64,000 bases of DNA, taken from the NCBI RefSeq assembly GCF_014595995.2, contig NZ_CP063989.1, positions 2,294,001 to 2,358,000 on the forward strand. The letters are read 5' to 3'. Position numbers and translations under genes: made by a program. This DNA comes from Actinomyces respiraculi (GTDB lineage: Bacteria; Actinomycetota; Actinomycetes; Actinomycetales; Actinomycetaceae). The stretch's first letter is position 1; each line of letters starts with the position of its first letter. Shown piece by piece: positions 53,657 to 62,842 of the stretch. Below the pieces are notes generated by a model. That model was given only the letters and a program-made list of their open reading frames with translations, was not told the origin of the DNA and searched no databases.

Positions 53657-53733
53657 ACGTCCTGCCTCTCGACCCACCCGCCTCCCGGAACGATGCGGTC
53701 CGGCAAGGGCCGCGTCGGCACGCGGCAAGCCCT

Positions 53734-53776
53734 ACGTTAGGTAGGTCATCGCCCCTGCCCCAGGGGCGAGTGCCCC
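53734..53776 (-). promoter_or_regulatory. DosR-box-like palindrome and -10 of the Tad operon
   Basis: GGGGCGAGTGCCCC at 53763-53776, then 23 bp, then TAACGT at 53739-53734 (minus strand). The predicted leader is about 70 bases. Confidence 0.65.
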
Positions 53777-53825
53777 TACCCGAGCCCTGATCTCGATATC
53801 TCAAATGTCGCCGACTCAACCGCGG

Positions 53826-53905
53826 GAGCGGGAGGGTGCACAGAGCCAACGCCCCGGACGAGTCCCTGGCCGTCATGCTGCCCACGGGCAGTGGACCGAT
53901 GGTCA
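53826..53905 (+). pseudogene. Remnant of a Ser/Thr kinase gene
   Basis: The plus strand encodes GSGRVHRANAPDESLAVMLP, matching the ATP-binding loop region of the intact kinase at 57381 (IGSGAQGEVWRAHNVNAPDE then TLAVKLL). The catalytic Lys is Met here. At DNA level AACGCCCCGGACGAG and CCCTGGCCGTCA are identical to the kinase gene. Nothing before or after matches, so only about 80 bp survive, in opposite orientation to the intact gene. Confidence 0.6.
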
Positions 53906-53920
53906 TACTGACGACGGTTC

Positions 53921-55477
53921 TCATGCCTCGACCACCGGGATGTCGGTCAGGCGCAGGGCGATGGCCTCCTTGTCCTTGCCGTTGCCGGGCAGGTCGAGCG
54001 TCACCGTGTCCTGACCAGTGTCCGGCCACACGACAGGGACGAGGACGGGGGCGTCGGGGCCGCCCACAGGTTGCATCCTCGCATTGGTCACCGCCCACAG
54101 GCCACCATCAATACTCACCTGCATTGGCAGATAACGAGTATTTCCACTCAGCAGCGACAGGGAACACGCACTCGAGTCAGTGGAACCCCAGTAGGACTGC
54201 CACAGCGGCGGCATGTGGAAGGCATCGACGCCGAAGAAGACACCGTCCTTCTCCTTCGAGGACAGTAGGACCCGGCCGACGAGATAGCCGTCGACCCGCT
54301 GCACCTGGTCCATCGACACGTGCAAGGTCTTCCCCTTGTACGTGACGTCCACGCCCTGGGCACCGGTGCCTACCGGCCCTGCCGGCTTAGGCATCTCGCC
54401 GCTGCCAACGATCACCGGCTCGTCCTCGCCCTCCGCTGGCTCGGACGGCGTGAGCACCACCTCCACACGACGATTGACCGCACGATTCTCATCCGAGTCA
54501 TTGGGAACACGAGGCTCGGACTCACCCTTACCCGCGAGCGACACCTGCCACCCCGACAGATCAGCCAGCTGCCCCAGCCGGTCACCCACCGCCTGCGCAC
54601 GACGCTCAGACAGCTCCTGATTATGCGCATCAGAGTCCACATCATCCGTATGACCCGTAACCGCCAGGCCACCACCAGACGGGAAACGACCCAACGCCGC
54701 CGTCACCGACGCCAGCACCCCATCCGCATCCGCGCTCAACTCCGCCGAGTCCGACGCGAACGTCACATCGCTCGACAGCACCACCGTCGTCGAGTCACCC
54801 TCATCTTCTGTCGCCGACGACCCGTCATCAGACCCCACAAGCGCCCGCAACGGGAACGGGCCCGCGTCCTCCAGATCCGGCGACGAGGCCGCCAGCGCCG
54901 CCCCCACATCGAACACATCCGTCGACCCCACCACCGGGACACCGGGGATGACACCAAAGTGCGGCAGGAACAACGCCACCTCCCGCGCACCCTCCGGCAC
55001 CGCGGCGAACAACGGATTGAGCACCATCGGGTCAGCGGCACTGACACTGGTCAATATCCCCTGGTCACTGCCCCCGCTCTCCGGGTAGTAGGCTGAACCG
55101 GAAAGGTCCAACATGTTCATGCCACTGATCAAGCTACCAGTATTAAAATTGGTGCGGGTGAAGATGTTCTGATGCAGCCTCGCCTCACCCTCGGTCGGGA
55201 ACAGGGACATATGAACCAGCGTGACACCCTCCGCCACCACCGCAGGACCCACCTCAACCGTCCACTCCGTCCCGTCAATGCCCCCAGTCAGAGACCTCGG
55301 TCCAGCCACAGCCCCCTGGACAGGAGCATCCGACTGACCACCACTTGACGCCGTCCCCCCACCACCCGGGGCGGCAACCGGCTCCGGCTCCGCACAGGCC
55401 GCGACAAGCATCGCGGTACCCACAGCGGCCGAGCCCATGAGGACCACCCGGCGGGTCACAAGTGCACAGGACTTCAT
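53921..55477 (-). CDS. OmpA-domain Tat lipoprotein C
   Basis: A 518-residue predicted lipoprotein with twin-arginine signal LVTRRVVLMGSAAVG and lipobox VAAC. The order is unknown domain, OmpA domain (SERRAQAVGDRLGQL, ENRAVNRRVEVVL) and carboxyl-terminal domain, as in paralogue A. The OmpA part and the last 110 bp are almost identical to A, while blocks in between differ, giving a mosaic picture. The ATG at 55477 has AGGAAG upstream. It follows paralogue D by 93 bases and is probably co-transcribed with it. Confidence 0.8.
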   Translation of the reverse strand: MKSCALVTRRVVLMGSAAVGTAMLVAACAEPEPVAAPGGGGTASSGGQSDAPVQGAVAGPRSLTGGIDGTEWTVEVGPAVVAEGVTLVHMSLFPTEGEARLHQNIFTRTNFNTGSLISGMNMLDLSGSAYYPESGGSDQGILTSVSAADPMVLNPLFAAVPEGAREVALFLPHFGVIPGVPVVGSTDVFDVGAALAASSPDLEDAGPFPLRALVGSDDGSSATEDEGDSTTVVLSSDVTFASDSAELSADADGVLASVTAALGRFPSGGGLAVTGHTDDVDSDAHNQELSERRAQAVGDRLGQLADLSGWQVSLAGKGESEPRVPNDSDENRAVNRRVEVVLTPSEPAEGEDEPVIVGSGEMPKPAGPVGTGAQGVDVTYKGKTLHVSMDQVQRVDGYLVGRVLLSSKEKDGVFFGVDAFHMPPLWQSYWGSTDSSACSLSLLSGNTRYLPMQVSIDGGLWAVTNARMQPVGGPDAPVLVPVVWPDTGQDTVTLDLPGNGKDKEAIALRLTDIPVVEA

Positions 55478-55570
55478 GACAATGTCACTTCCTACGTGAT
55501 AGCGGCCGGTCAAGGCACCGGCCATGGAGAGCCTCACGAGAGCCGCTGCTCGGCGGAAGGCCCATCCTTC

Positions 55571-57136
55571 TCAGTCCTCTACGGGGATGTCGGTGAGGCG
55601 GGCCACCACGCCTCTATCCTTTTGGCCGTAGCCGGGAAGGTCCAGGGTGACGGTGTCCTGGCCCGTATCCGGCCACACCACCCCCAGCAGGATGGTGCCG
55701 TTCTCCTCGCTCGCGGCCAGGGAGATCGTCGTCGCCGGGATGTATCCCTTCGGCGACTCGTACTGGGCGGCCATGACCCGTGTCCCACCCTGCAGCAGGG
55801 TGAACGACGCCGTACCAGCCCCTGCCACGATTCCACGCCACTGTTCCGACAGCGGCACCGGCAGTCTGAACCTGTCGATCGAGGTAATGAGGCTGGCGCC
55901 GGACGGGGTCAGCTCGACATTACCCACCAGCCACGAGCCCACCCGCCTGACCCGCGGCAGAGCGATGTGAAGCATCGTCCCCTCAGTACCAGGATCAGCC
56001 ACGTCCACACCCCGAGCCCCGATGCCCACCGCACCCTTGGCCTCAGGCACCGGCCCCTGCGAACGCATGACCCGCCGGGCGCTCTCAGCCTCCGACGCAT
56101 CCGACGGCTCAGCCAGCACCTCCACCCGACGATTGGCCGCCCTGGCCTCATCACTCGTGCCCTCCACACGAGGCTCACTCTCACCCCTGCCCACCACAGA
56201 CACGTTCCACTTACCCAGGTCCGTCAACGACCCCAGCCGGTCAGCCACAGCCTGCGCACGACGCTCCGACAAACCCTGGTTATAGGCATCATCCGCCACA
56301 TCATCCGTATGACCCGTGATAGTCATGGCGCCCCCGGAGGGGTAGAACCCCAGCTGCTCGGTCACACCCGCCAGCACCGCATCCGCCTGCGCACTCAGCT
56401 CAGCCGAGTCCACAGCGAACGCCACGTCACCCGCGACAGTCACCGTCACCGTGCCGTCACCTGTGCTCGTCTCCGACGACCCATCCGCCGCCGCCGTGAA
56501 CGACGACAGCACAAACGGCCCAGCAATTGAGTCATCGATCTCGGCCTCCTCGATCGCACCCGCCGCATCGAACTCCGCCTGGGCTGCATCCACCACCGGC
56601 ACACCCGTCACCACTCCCAGGTTCGGCAGCAGCACCGTCACCGACTCCAGACCCGCCGGGACCTCACCGAAGGTCGGCATGAGCACAATGCCCTCCTCCT
56701 CGGTCCACGGCTTGGCAATGATGCTGGACAGGTCCGTCTCGCCCCACACCCTCGCCTCAGGCTCCGTCAACGACATCACCAGCACCCCCTGCATCGTGGA
56801 CGGCCCTCCGGTCCACCCCCCAAGGGAAGCCGCGACGGCGATGCGCTCGCCCTCCGTCGTCAGCCGCAGGCGCAGCACCGAGCGCGCCCCCACCCGCACC
56901 AACGGACCCACCTCCACACGCGTGGCCACCGCGTCCACACTCGTCTCCAGCACCACCGACGACGCACCCGCCGACGCAGACGCAGCAGCAGACGCAGAAG
57001 CGGACACCGCCCCCGACGAGGCCGACGCCGACGTCGCCACACCGTCAGGCTCCGAGCCCTTCGAGCACGCAGCAGCACCCGCCACCACCAGCACCGGCAC
57101 AACAAGAGCACCACGACGACTCAGCACCACGGACAT
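55571..57136 (-). CDS. OmpA-domain Tat lipoprotein D
   Basis: A 521-residue predicted lipoprotein, nearly the same as paralogue B. It has VLSRRGALVVPVLVVAGAAA plus Cys24, a Ser/Ala linker, a domain of about 190 residues, an OmpA domain (ITGHTDDVADDAYNQ, ARAANRRVEVL) and a carboxyl-terminal domain. Differences from B are concentrated in a few short blocks. GAGGAG precedes the ATG at 57136. A DosR-like box with TAGGGT lies upstream. Likely a peptidoglycan-binding surface lipoprotein associated with the pilus. Confidence 0.82.
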   Translation of the reverse strand: MSVVLSRRGALVVPVLVVAGAAACSKGSEPDGVATSASASSGAVSASASAAASASAGASSVVLETSVDAVATRVEVGPLVRVGARSVLRLRLTTEGERIAVAASLGGWTGGPSTMQGVLVMSLTEPEARVWGETDLSSIIAKPWTEEEGIVLMPTFGEVPAGLESVTVLLPNLGVVTGVPVVDAAQAEFDAAGAIEEAEIDDSIAGPFVLSSFTAAADGSSETSTGDGTVTVTVAGDVAFAVDSAELSAQADAVLAGVTEQLGFYPSGGAMTITGHTDDVADDAYNQGLSERRAQAVADRLGSLTDLGKWNVSVVGRGESEPRVEGTSDEARAANRRVEVLAEPSDASEAESARRVMRSQGPVPEAKGAVGIGARGVDVADPGTEGTMLHIALPRVRRVGSWLVGNVELTPSGASLITSIDRFRLPVPLSEQWRGIVAGAGTASFTLLQGGTRVMAAQYESPKGYIPATTISLAASEENGTILLGVVWPDTGQDTVTLDLPGYGQKDRGVVARLTDIPVED

Positions 57137-57255
57137 CACAACTCCTCACACGGGAATCAGGACGATGGCACAGCACCCGGGCACGTGAGGCAGCCGCGCC
57201 ATGAGCGATACACCAGTCAACCGGGGACCACCACAGCGGGACGCCGGTCACCTCG

Positions 57256-57299
57256 ACCCTATTCGACGGTGATCACCGCACCCATGGGGAGTGCTCCCC
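57256..57299 (-). promoter_or_regulatory. DosR-box-like palindrome and -10 of OmpA lipoprotein D
   Basis: GGGGAGTGCTCCCC at 57286-57299, then 24 bp, then TAGGGT at 57261-57256 (minus strand). The leader would be about 113 bases. Confidence 0.55.
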
Positions 57300-57380
57300 G
57301 CGAGCGGGTCCAGGCCGTCACACCCGCCTCGGGAAACGTGGCGTCGCCGTCGGCGGCGTCGGTATCGGCGGCCCGTGGGC

Positions 57381-59879
57381 TCAGTCCTCTGCGACGACGG
57401 CGAGCACGAGGTCCCTACGCAAGCCCTCCAGTCTCTGCATCACGAGCACGGGAAGGTCGCTGAGGCCTCCGCCGGCGCGCGCAGAGGGAGGCAGGACCGC
57501 TGCGAGAACAGCGTCGATGCTCCAGGCAGTGCTGCCGTCACTGAGGTCGGCCGCCAACAGCTGCCGGGTCCGGCTGCCTCCGGCGTCGGCGTCACCCACC
57601 TGGACGAGCAGGGCAGTGTCGTCACCCACAAGGCCCAAGGGCCTGAGCACACAGGTCTCGCCGCTCTCGCGCTCGGGCAGCGCGAGGGCGACGCCGTCGG
57701 CACTGATGGAGCAGGATCTCGTGCTCACGGTGAGGGTGACGGAGCGCCGGGCACCGCGCACCGTCACCGCCTCCTTGTCTGTGGAGGCGGTGCCCAGCAG
57801 TTCGATGAGCTCCTGGGCGCTGAGGTCCCCGGAGGCAACCCAGCCGGTGCGCCGCAGGCTCGTGCGCACCTCCCCCGCGAGCGCGCCGTCGGCGCCGTAG
57901 ACGGACCAGGTGCCCGAGGTCTCGTCGTGCACGTAGAAGGTCTGGGGGCCGACGTCGATACCCACCCCTCCGGGAAGGGGCTCGTCCCACTCGGGCTCGG
58001 AGTCCAGGGCTCGCGTGAGCAGGACGGTGCCGGTGTCGGCACTGAGGACGACGAGCTTGTCCTCGTCGCTCTCCCAGGTGACGACGAAGCCGTTGTCGAC
58101 GTACCCGCCCGTGTAGTTCCCGTAGGCGCGCCAGGTCTCGGCACCGGTGGTACCCAGGCCGACGAGGGCGCCGCTGTAGTAGCCGTCGATGACGACCGCT
58201 GTCTGCTCGCTCGCTCCCAGCAGCTGACGCTTCTGGGGGCCGGGCACGGCCTTCTCCGTCCCGTCGAGGGAGACCAGGATGTCCCCGCCGTCGCTGCCAC
58301 TGCGGTGACACAGCAGGTCGTTGGCGTTCCAGAAGGTGGCGGAGGAGCACTTACCCTCCCACGCGGGGGCCTCGTTGCTGCTGGACAGATCGTGCAGGCG
58401 CCACATGTTGCCGTCGTGGGATGTGACCAGGGCACCGCCGCCCGGGGCGACCAGCAGCCTGCCGACGTCGGCAACCGTCTGGATCTGTGTGGCGCGTCCG
58501 GGAGCGGGCAGGGCCGTGAGGTCGACAGCCTCGGGCTGGCGGTGGGTCCACCACCAGGTCCCCGCCCCGGCCAGGGCGATGACGAGCACGAGCACGGCGA
58601 CCACCAGCCCGCCACGACGGCGCCGGGTGCCAGGGGCCCGCACCGCGGACGGTGCGGAAGGCGTCAGGGACTGGGCCGACGGCGCCCCATACGGGGACGG
58701 CGAGGAGGGGACGGGTGCGGGCCCCCAGGGCTGAGGTGCGCCTCCGGGCACCGGGAGCGCCCCGGCGTACTGAGTCGCGGTCACCTGCTCGTCGACGGTG
58801 GCGGAGAGCCCGGCCCCAGCCCCACCGGTCACAGCCACGCCGGCACTGCCTGCACTGCCGACACCGCTGGGGAGAGTCGCCTGCTCGCCGTCGGCCAGCA
58901 CCGCGTCCCACTCGTAGGGCCGCAGGGACGGGTGGGAGGCGGGTGGCGTGCTGAGGGCGGCAGGGACGGGCAGCCCGGCCAGCACCGTCGTCAGCGTCTC
59001 CAGGCTCTGGGCCACCTCGAGGGCGGTCGGCCGGGCCGCAGGGTCCTTGATGAGCATCGAGGTGAGCACCGACCACAAGGGGTCCGGCATGCCGTCGGGA
59101 CGCCCGGGGTCGCGTCGGGCGTGCTGGGACAGGACCTGACCCGCTGATCCGGTGAAGGGCGTCACCCCGCAGGCCACCTCGTACAGGACGATGCCGAGGG
59201 AGTAGACGTCCGCAGCCGAGGTCGGCGGGCGGGAGTCGAGCACCTCCGGGGCCATGTACAGGGGTGTGCCCACCGAGGCGGTCGTGTGGGTGGAGCTGAT
59301 CGTCTCCGTCAGCCGCGCGACGCCGAAGTCCGCCAGCCGCGGCGTGAAGTGGGTATCAACCCCGACCGCCACGGTGTCACCGGCGGGCACCGCGGTCACC
59401 GCATCGGCCCCCCGCCCCGGGGCGCAGGCGTCCCAGTCGATGAGCACGTTGGCGGGCTTGACGTCCCGGTGGACGATGCCTGCGGCGTGCACCGCCGCCA
59501 GGCCGCGGGCGAGGAGCGCCCCCACGCGCGCCGTCTCCGCGGGCGCGAAGGGTCCGCTGGAGGAGACGAGCCCGCGCAGGTCACCGCCGTCCACGTAGGT
59601 CATGACGATGGCGAAGGTCCGGCCCTCGACGACCATGTCACGCACGCCGACGACGTAGGGCGAGCTCACCCGCATGAGGGTGGCGCGTTCCTTGAGGAAG
59701 CGCTCCAGGATGTAGTCGTCGTCCGGGTCCGTGGTCAGGAGCTTGACGGCCAGGGTCTCGTCCGGGGCGTTGACGTTGTGCGCCCGCCATACCTCACCCT
59801 GGGCGCCGGAGCCGATACGGGCGTCCAGGACGTAGGAACTGCCCAGCCGCCGAGCTTCGGAGCCTGATGGCTCGTTCAT
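57381..59879 (-). CDS. Membrane Ser/Thr protein kinase with outside sensor domain
   Basis: An 832-residue PknB-type kinase. Gly loop IGSGAQGEVW, catalytic K46, HRDVKPAN with D139, DFG at 184-186 and MAPEVL are all present. An insert of about 25 residues lies between the catalytic loop and DFG. A Pro/Ala-rich linker leads to a membrane helix at about 424-444, then roughly 385 outside residues with repeating W/G and strand patterns suggesting a beta-propeller (PQQ-like) fold. PASTA repeats are absent. The ATG at 59879 has AAGGAT upstream. It lies between the island and rplA and has no DosR-like box. Its signal and substrates are unknown. Confidence 0.88.
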   Translation of the reverse strand: MNEPSGSEARRLGSSYVLDARIGSGAQGEVWRAHNVNAPDETLAVKLLTTDPDDDYILERFLKERATLMRVSSPYVVGVRDMVVEGRTFAIVMTYVDGGDLRGLVSSSGPFAPAETARVGALLARGLAAVHAAGIVHRDVKPANVLIDWDACAPGRGADAVTAVPAGDTVAVGVDTHFTPRLADFGVARLTETISSTHTTASVGTPLYMAPEVLDSRPPTSAADVYSLGIVLYEVACGVTPFTGSAGQVLSQHARRDPGRPDGMPDPLWSVLTSMLIKDPAARPTALEVAQSLETLTTVLAGLPVPAALSTPPASHPSLRPYEWDAVLADGEQATLPSGVGSAGSAGVAVTGGAGAGLSATVDEQVTATQYAGALPVPGGAPQPWGPAPVPSSPSPYGAPSAQSLTPSAPSAVRAPGTRRRRGGLVVAVLVLVIALAGAGTWWWTHRQPEAVDLTALPAPGRATQIQTVADVGRLLVAPGGGALVTSHDGNMWRLHDLSSSNEAPAWEGKCSSATFWNANDLLCHRSGSDGGDILVSLDGTEKAVPGPQKRQLLGASEQTAVVIDGYYSGALVGLGTTGAETWRAYGNYTGGYVDNGFVVTWESDEDKLVVLSADTGTVLLTRALDSEPEWDEPLPGGVGIDVGPQTFYVHDETSGTWSVYGADGALAGEVRTSLRRTGWVASGDLSAQELIELLGTASTDKEAVTVRGARRSVTLTVSTRSCSISADGVALALPERESGETCVLRPLGLVGDDTALLVQVGDADAGGSRTRQLLAADLSDGSTAWSIDAVLAAVLPPSARAGGGLSDLPVLVMQRLEGLRRDLVLAVVAED

Positions 59880-60002
59880 GGGGATCCTTAGGGTCGGAGT
59901 CGTCGGCCCAAGGCTACCGGGCATCACCTGCGTCCACACTCCGACGGCGGCAGGCGGCGCCGGGCGGGACGACGCCGTCGGCCACCCCCGTGAGGGACGA
60001 CG

Positions 60003-60038
60003 ACGCCGGCCGCCCTCCTTTCGAGGGACGGCCGGCGT
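60003..60038 (-). terminator. Terminator of rplKA
   Basis: A 14-bp stem with one bulged A pairs 60003-60016 with 60024-60038, 19 bases after the rplA stop. Confidence 0.8.
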
Positions 60039-60056
60039 ACGCGGTCGGTCAGGCGT

Positions 60057-60746
60057 TCAGGCCTTGGCAATGTCGAGCGGGATGCCCGGACCCATGGTCG
60101 TGGTCATCGTCGCCTTGAGGACGTAACGGCCCTTGGAGGTGGAGGGCTTGAGGCGCAGGACCTCGTCCAGGGCGGCCTGGAAGTTCTCCACCAGCTGCTC
60201 CTCGGTGAAGGAGGACTTGCCGATGACAAAGTTGAGGTTGGCGGCACGGTCCACACGGAACTCGATGCGGCCGCCCTTGATGTCGGTGACCGCCTTGGCC
60301 ACGTCCATCGTCACGGTGCCGGTCTTCGGGTTGGGCATGAGGCCACGGGGGCCGAGCACGCGGCCCAGGCGGCCGACCTTGCCCATGAGGTCCGGGGTGG
60401 CGACGGCGGCGTCGAAGTCCGTCCATCCGCCGGCGACCTTCTCGATGAGCTCGTCGCCGCCGACCTCGTCGGCGCCCGCGGCGAGGGCCTGCTCGGCCCT
60501 CTCACCCTGGGCGAAGACGATGACGCGGGCGGTCTTACCAGTACCGTGCGGCAGGGACACGGTGCCACGCACCATCTGGTCGGCCTTGCGGGGGTCAACG
60601 CCCAGTCGAAGGACGACATCCACGGTGGCGTCGAACTTCGTGATGGACGTCGCCTTGGCGAGTTTCACGGCCTCGGCCGGGGTGTAGAGGATCCCGGACT
60701 GGATCTTCTCAGCGGCGGCGCGGTAGGCCTTGCTGCGCTTGGTCAT
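60057..60746 (-). CDS. rplA: 50S ribosomal protein L1
   Basis: L1, 229 residues, forms the mobile L1 stalk that handles deacylated tRNA at the E site. It starts [15 protein letters not shown] and has the conserved [20 protein letters not shown] and [15 protein letters not shown] precedes the ATG. It follows rplK after 76 bases. Downstream is a terminator and then the Ser/Thr kinase gene, in place of rplJ as in most genomes. Confidence 0.98.
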   Translation of the reverse strand: MTKRSKAYRAAAEKIQSGILYTPAEAVKLAKATSITKFDATVDVVLRLGVDPRKADQMVRGTVSLPHGTGKTARVIVFAQGERAEQALAAGADEVGGDELIEKVAGGWTDFDAAVATPDLMGKVGRLGRVLGPRGLMPNPKTGTVTMDVAKAVTDIKGGRIEFRVDRAANLNFVIGKSSFTEEQLVENFQAALDEVLRLKPSTSKGRYVLKATMTTTMGPGIPLDIAKA

Positions 60747-60822
60747 CTGCTTCTCCTTGCAGTCGTGGTGTGCGGGCCGCGCATGGCCCTTCCACGGTGG
60801 TTGTGGTGGGGTGGGTCGCGCC

Positions 60823-61251
60823 TCAGGCGACCGTGATGCCCATCGAGCGGGCGGTGCCGGCGATGATGGCGGCGGCGGCGTCGATGTCGTTGGCGTTGAG
60901 GTCGGCCATCTTGGTGGAGGCGATCTCCTTGACCTGGTCCATCGTCAGCGTGCCGACCTTGGCGGAGTGGGGCGTGGCGGAGCCCTTGGCGACGCCGGCA
61001 GCCTTCTTGATGAGCTCGGCGGCCGGCGGGGTCTTCGTCACGAAGGTGAAGGAGCGGTCCTCGTAGACCGTGATCTCCACCGGGATGACATTGCCGCGCT
61101 GCGACTCGGTCGCAGCGTTGTACGCCTTGCAGAACTCCATGATGTTGACGCCGTGCTGACCGAGCGCGGGGCCGATCGGCGGGGCGGGGTTGGCCTGGCC
61201 GGCCTGGATCTGGAGCTTGATGAGCCCAGAGACCTTCTTCTTGGGAGCCAT
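60823..61251 (-). CDS. rplK: 50S ribosomal protein L11
   Basis: L11, 142 residues, binds the GTPase-associated centre of 23S rRNA and is part of the thiopeptide-binding site. The start [20 protein letters not shown] is chosen because it gives the family length and AAGGA lies upstream. The proline-rich loop [20 protein letters not shown] is typical. It is separated from nusG by 206 bases that contain two hairpins, and it probably has its own promoter. Confidence 0.98.
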   Translation of the reverse strand: MAPKKKVSGLIKLQIQAGQANPAPPIGPALGQHGVNIMEFCKAYNAATESQRGNVIPVEITVYEDRSFTFVTKTPPAAELIKKAAGVAKGSATPHSAKVGTLTMDQVKEIASTKMADLNANDIDAAAAIIAGTARSMGITVA

Positions 61252-61380
61252 GTAGGGGTCCTTCTTGTCCGGAACACTGCACGCCTGCCGTGCAGTAGTG
61301 CTCGCGCCTGGAGAAGCGCGCACGCACAAGGACTGATCCTAGCCCCTGGCAAGGGGCCTGACCGTGTCCGGTGTGCGTTA

Positions 61381-61401
61381 TCACAGGCGCGGGGCCTGTG
61401 A
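61381..61401 (-). other. Hairpin upstream of rplK
   Basis: TCACAGGC at 61381-61388 pairs with GCCTGTGA at 61394-61401. It lies between the nusG terminator and rplK, about 130 bases upstream of the rplK start. It may be part of a leader or a second termination stem. Confidence 0.4.
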
Positions 61402-61403
61402 CA

Positions 61404-61442
61404 CGCGGTGCCCCCGTCCCACGCAGGGACGGGGGCACCGCG
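61404..61442 (-). terminator. Terminator of secE-nusG
   Basis: Perfect 17-bp stem pairing 61404-61420 with 61426-61442 around a five-base loop, 15 bases after the nusG stop. Confidence 0.88.
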
Positions 61443-61457
61443 AGGTCGGGGGTCGTA

Positions 61458-62177
61458 TCAGATCTTGGCGATCTGGGCGAAGGAGAGCTCGGCCGGGGTG
61501 TCGCGGCCGAAGATCGAGATGAGGACCTGAACCTTCTGGGTCTCGGGGTGGATCTCCGAGATGGTCGCAGGCAGCGACTCGAAGGGTCCATCGGTGACGA
61601 TGACGGACTCGCCGACACTGAAGGCGACCTCGTAGACGGTGCCGCCCTCGACGACCTGGGTCAGAGCGCCCTCGTGCGGGTTCTCGTTGGCGCTGGCGGC
61701 CTGCTTGGCGGCGATCTCCTCCGGCGTGGGGCCGAGCTGGGAGACGGCCTCGTCGAAGGTCAGCGGGACCGGATTGTAGCGGTCGCCGACGAAGCCGGTG
61801 ACGGCCGGGGTGTCCTTGATGGTGCGCCAGACGCGGTCAGAGGTCTCCGGGTCGTCCAGGTCCATGCGCACGAACACGTAGCCGGGGATGCGCACTCGGG
61901 AGACCTCCTTCTTCCTGCCGGCGTTCTTGACCTCGACGACCGTCTCCATGGGCACGAGGGCGTCGAAGACGTAGTCCTGGACCTCGAAGTTCTCCGCGCG
62001 GGCCATGATGTCGGCGGCGACGCGGCGCTCGTAGCCGGAGTAGGTGTGCAGGACGTACCACTCGCCCGGCAGCGAGGACATGTGCGTGCGGAACTCCTCG
62101 ACAGGGTCGGGGGTCGGCTCAACCTGGGGCGCCTCGGCGGCCTCGACGGTCTCCTCGGGGAGGGTCTCCTCGGACAC
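61458..62177 (-). CDS. nusG: Transcription elongation/termination factor NusG
   Basis: NusG, 239 residues, binds RNA polymerase and couples it to Rho or to the ribosome. After an acidic amino-terminal extension of about 35 residues, as in many actinobacteria, the NGN domain begins with [20 protein letters not shown]. The KOW domain starts [20 protein letters not shown]. The start is GTG with a weak AGG site upstream. It lies 40 bases after secE and the two are co-transcribed. Confidence 0.97.
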   Translation of the reverse strand: MSEETLPEETVEAAEAPQVEPTPDPVEEFRTHMSSLPGEWYVLHTYSGYERRVAADIMARAENFEVQDYVFDALVPMETVVEVKNAGRKKEVSRVRIPGYVFVRMDLDDPETSDRVWRTIKDTPAVTGFVGDRYNPVPLTFDEAVSQLGPTPEEIAAKQAASANENPHEGALTQVVEGGTVYEVAFSVGESVIVTDGPFESLPATISEIHPETQKVQVLISIFGRDTPAELSFAQIAKI

Positions 62178-62217
62178 GGTTACCTGCTTTCCTCAGTATG
62201 GGGGCGTGCGGTGCGGG

Positions 62218-62454
62218 TCAGGCGAACAGCCACATGACGAGGCGATCGAAGACCAGGTCGAGCACGCCGGTGAAGGCCATGATGGCGACGATGAAGACGA
62301 CGACGACGGTGAAGTAGGTCCACAGCTCCTTCGACGTCGGCCAGACGACCTTGCGAAGCTCGTCGACGACCTCGCGCAGGAAGCGGGGGACGCGGCCGAT
62401 CAGGCTGGTCCTCGTGTTCTGCTTGCCCTTGGCGACGGCATTACCTTCGCTCAT
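62218..62454 (-). CDS. secE: Protein translocase subunit SecE
   Basis: SecE, 78 residues, stabilises SecY in the translocation channel. A cytoplasmic amino end is followed by the conserved amphipathic segment FLREVVDELRKVVWPTSKEL and a single membrane helix (YFTVVVVFIVAIMAFTGVLD). GAGGAAG precedes the ATG. The order tRNA-Trp, secE, nusG is common in actinobacteria. Confidence 0.97.
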   Translation of the reverse strand: MSEGNAVAKGKQNTRTSLIGRVPRFLREVVDELRKVVWPTSKELWTYFTVVVVFIVAIMAFTGVLDLVFDRLVMWLFA

Positions 62455-62554
62455 GCGTGTACTTCCTCGGGGGGTGGTCGGTCTCGTTCAGCGTCCGGCG
62501 TGCGGGCGAGAGGACGGAGCCGACGGGATCTCCCGACAGATCCGCCGTTCTCAG

Positions 62555-62627
62555 CAGGGCAGGCGGGACTCGAACCCACAACCGCCGGTTTTGGAGACCG
62601 GTGCGCTACCAATTGCGCCACTGCCCT
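62555..62627 (-). tRNA. tRNA-Trp (CCA anticodon)
   Basis: A 73-nt cloverleaf. The acceptor stem AGGGCAG pairs with CTGCCCT and the discriminator base is G. The anticodon loop CTCCAAA holds CCA between a CCGGT/ACCGG-type stem, and the T arm has GGGTTCGAGTCCC. The CCA tail is not encoded. It stands directly upstream of secE, its usual actinobacterial position. Confidence 0.95.
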
Positions 62628-62842
62628 TCAGCGGTGCCTCATCCTGCCACACGGACCGCGGATCGGGAAATCTCCCCGCCGTGGGCTGCACCACGTGCCT
62701 TGTACAGGGTAACATCAGATTATCTGACGTCTGACAGGCTGAGTGCAGGCTGAGTGTCTGACAGGCCGAGCCCTGTCACGCCCTCACACCTGCCACGTAC
62801 GCACGACCGCAGCGACCCAGAGCCGTCTCAACGAGGAGAGCC

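Noticed and set aside
62700..62745. Palindromic CAGATTATCTG region between tRNA-Trp and the DUF4862 gene as an operator.
   Set aside because: It may simply be promoter sequence for the tRNA (GATAAT on the minus strand). No second copy or regulator was found, so I do not claim a site.
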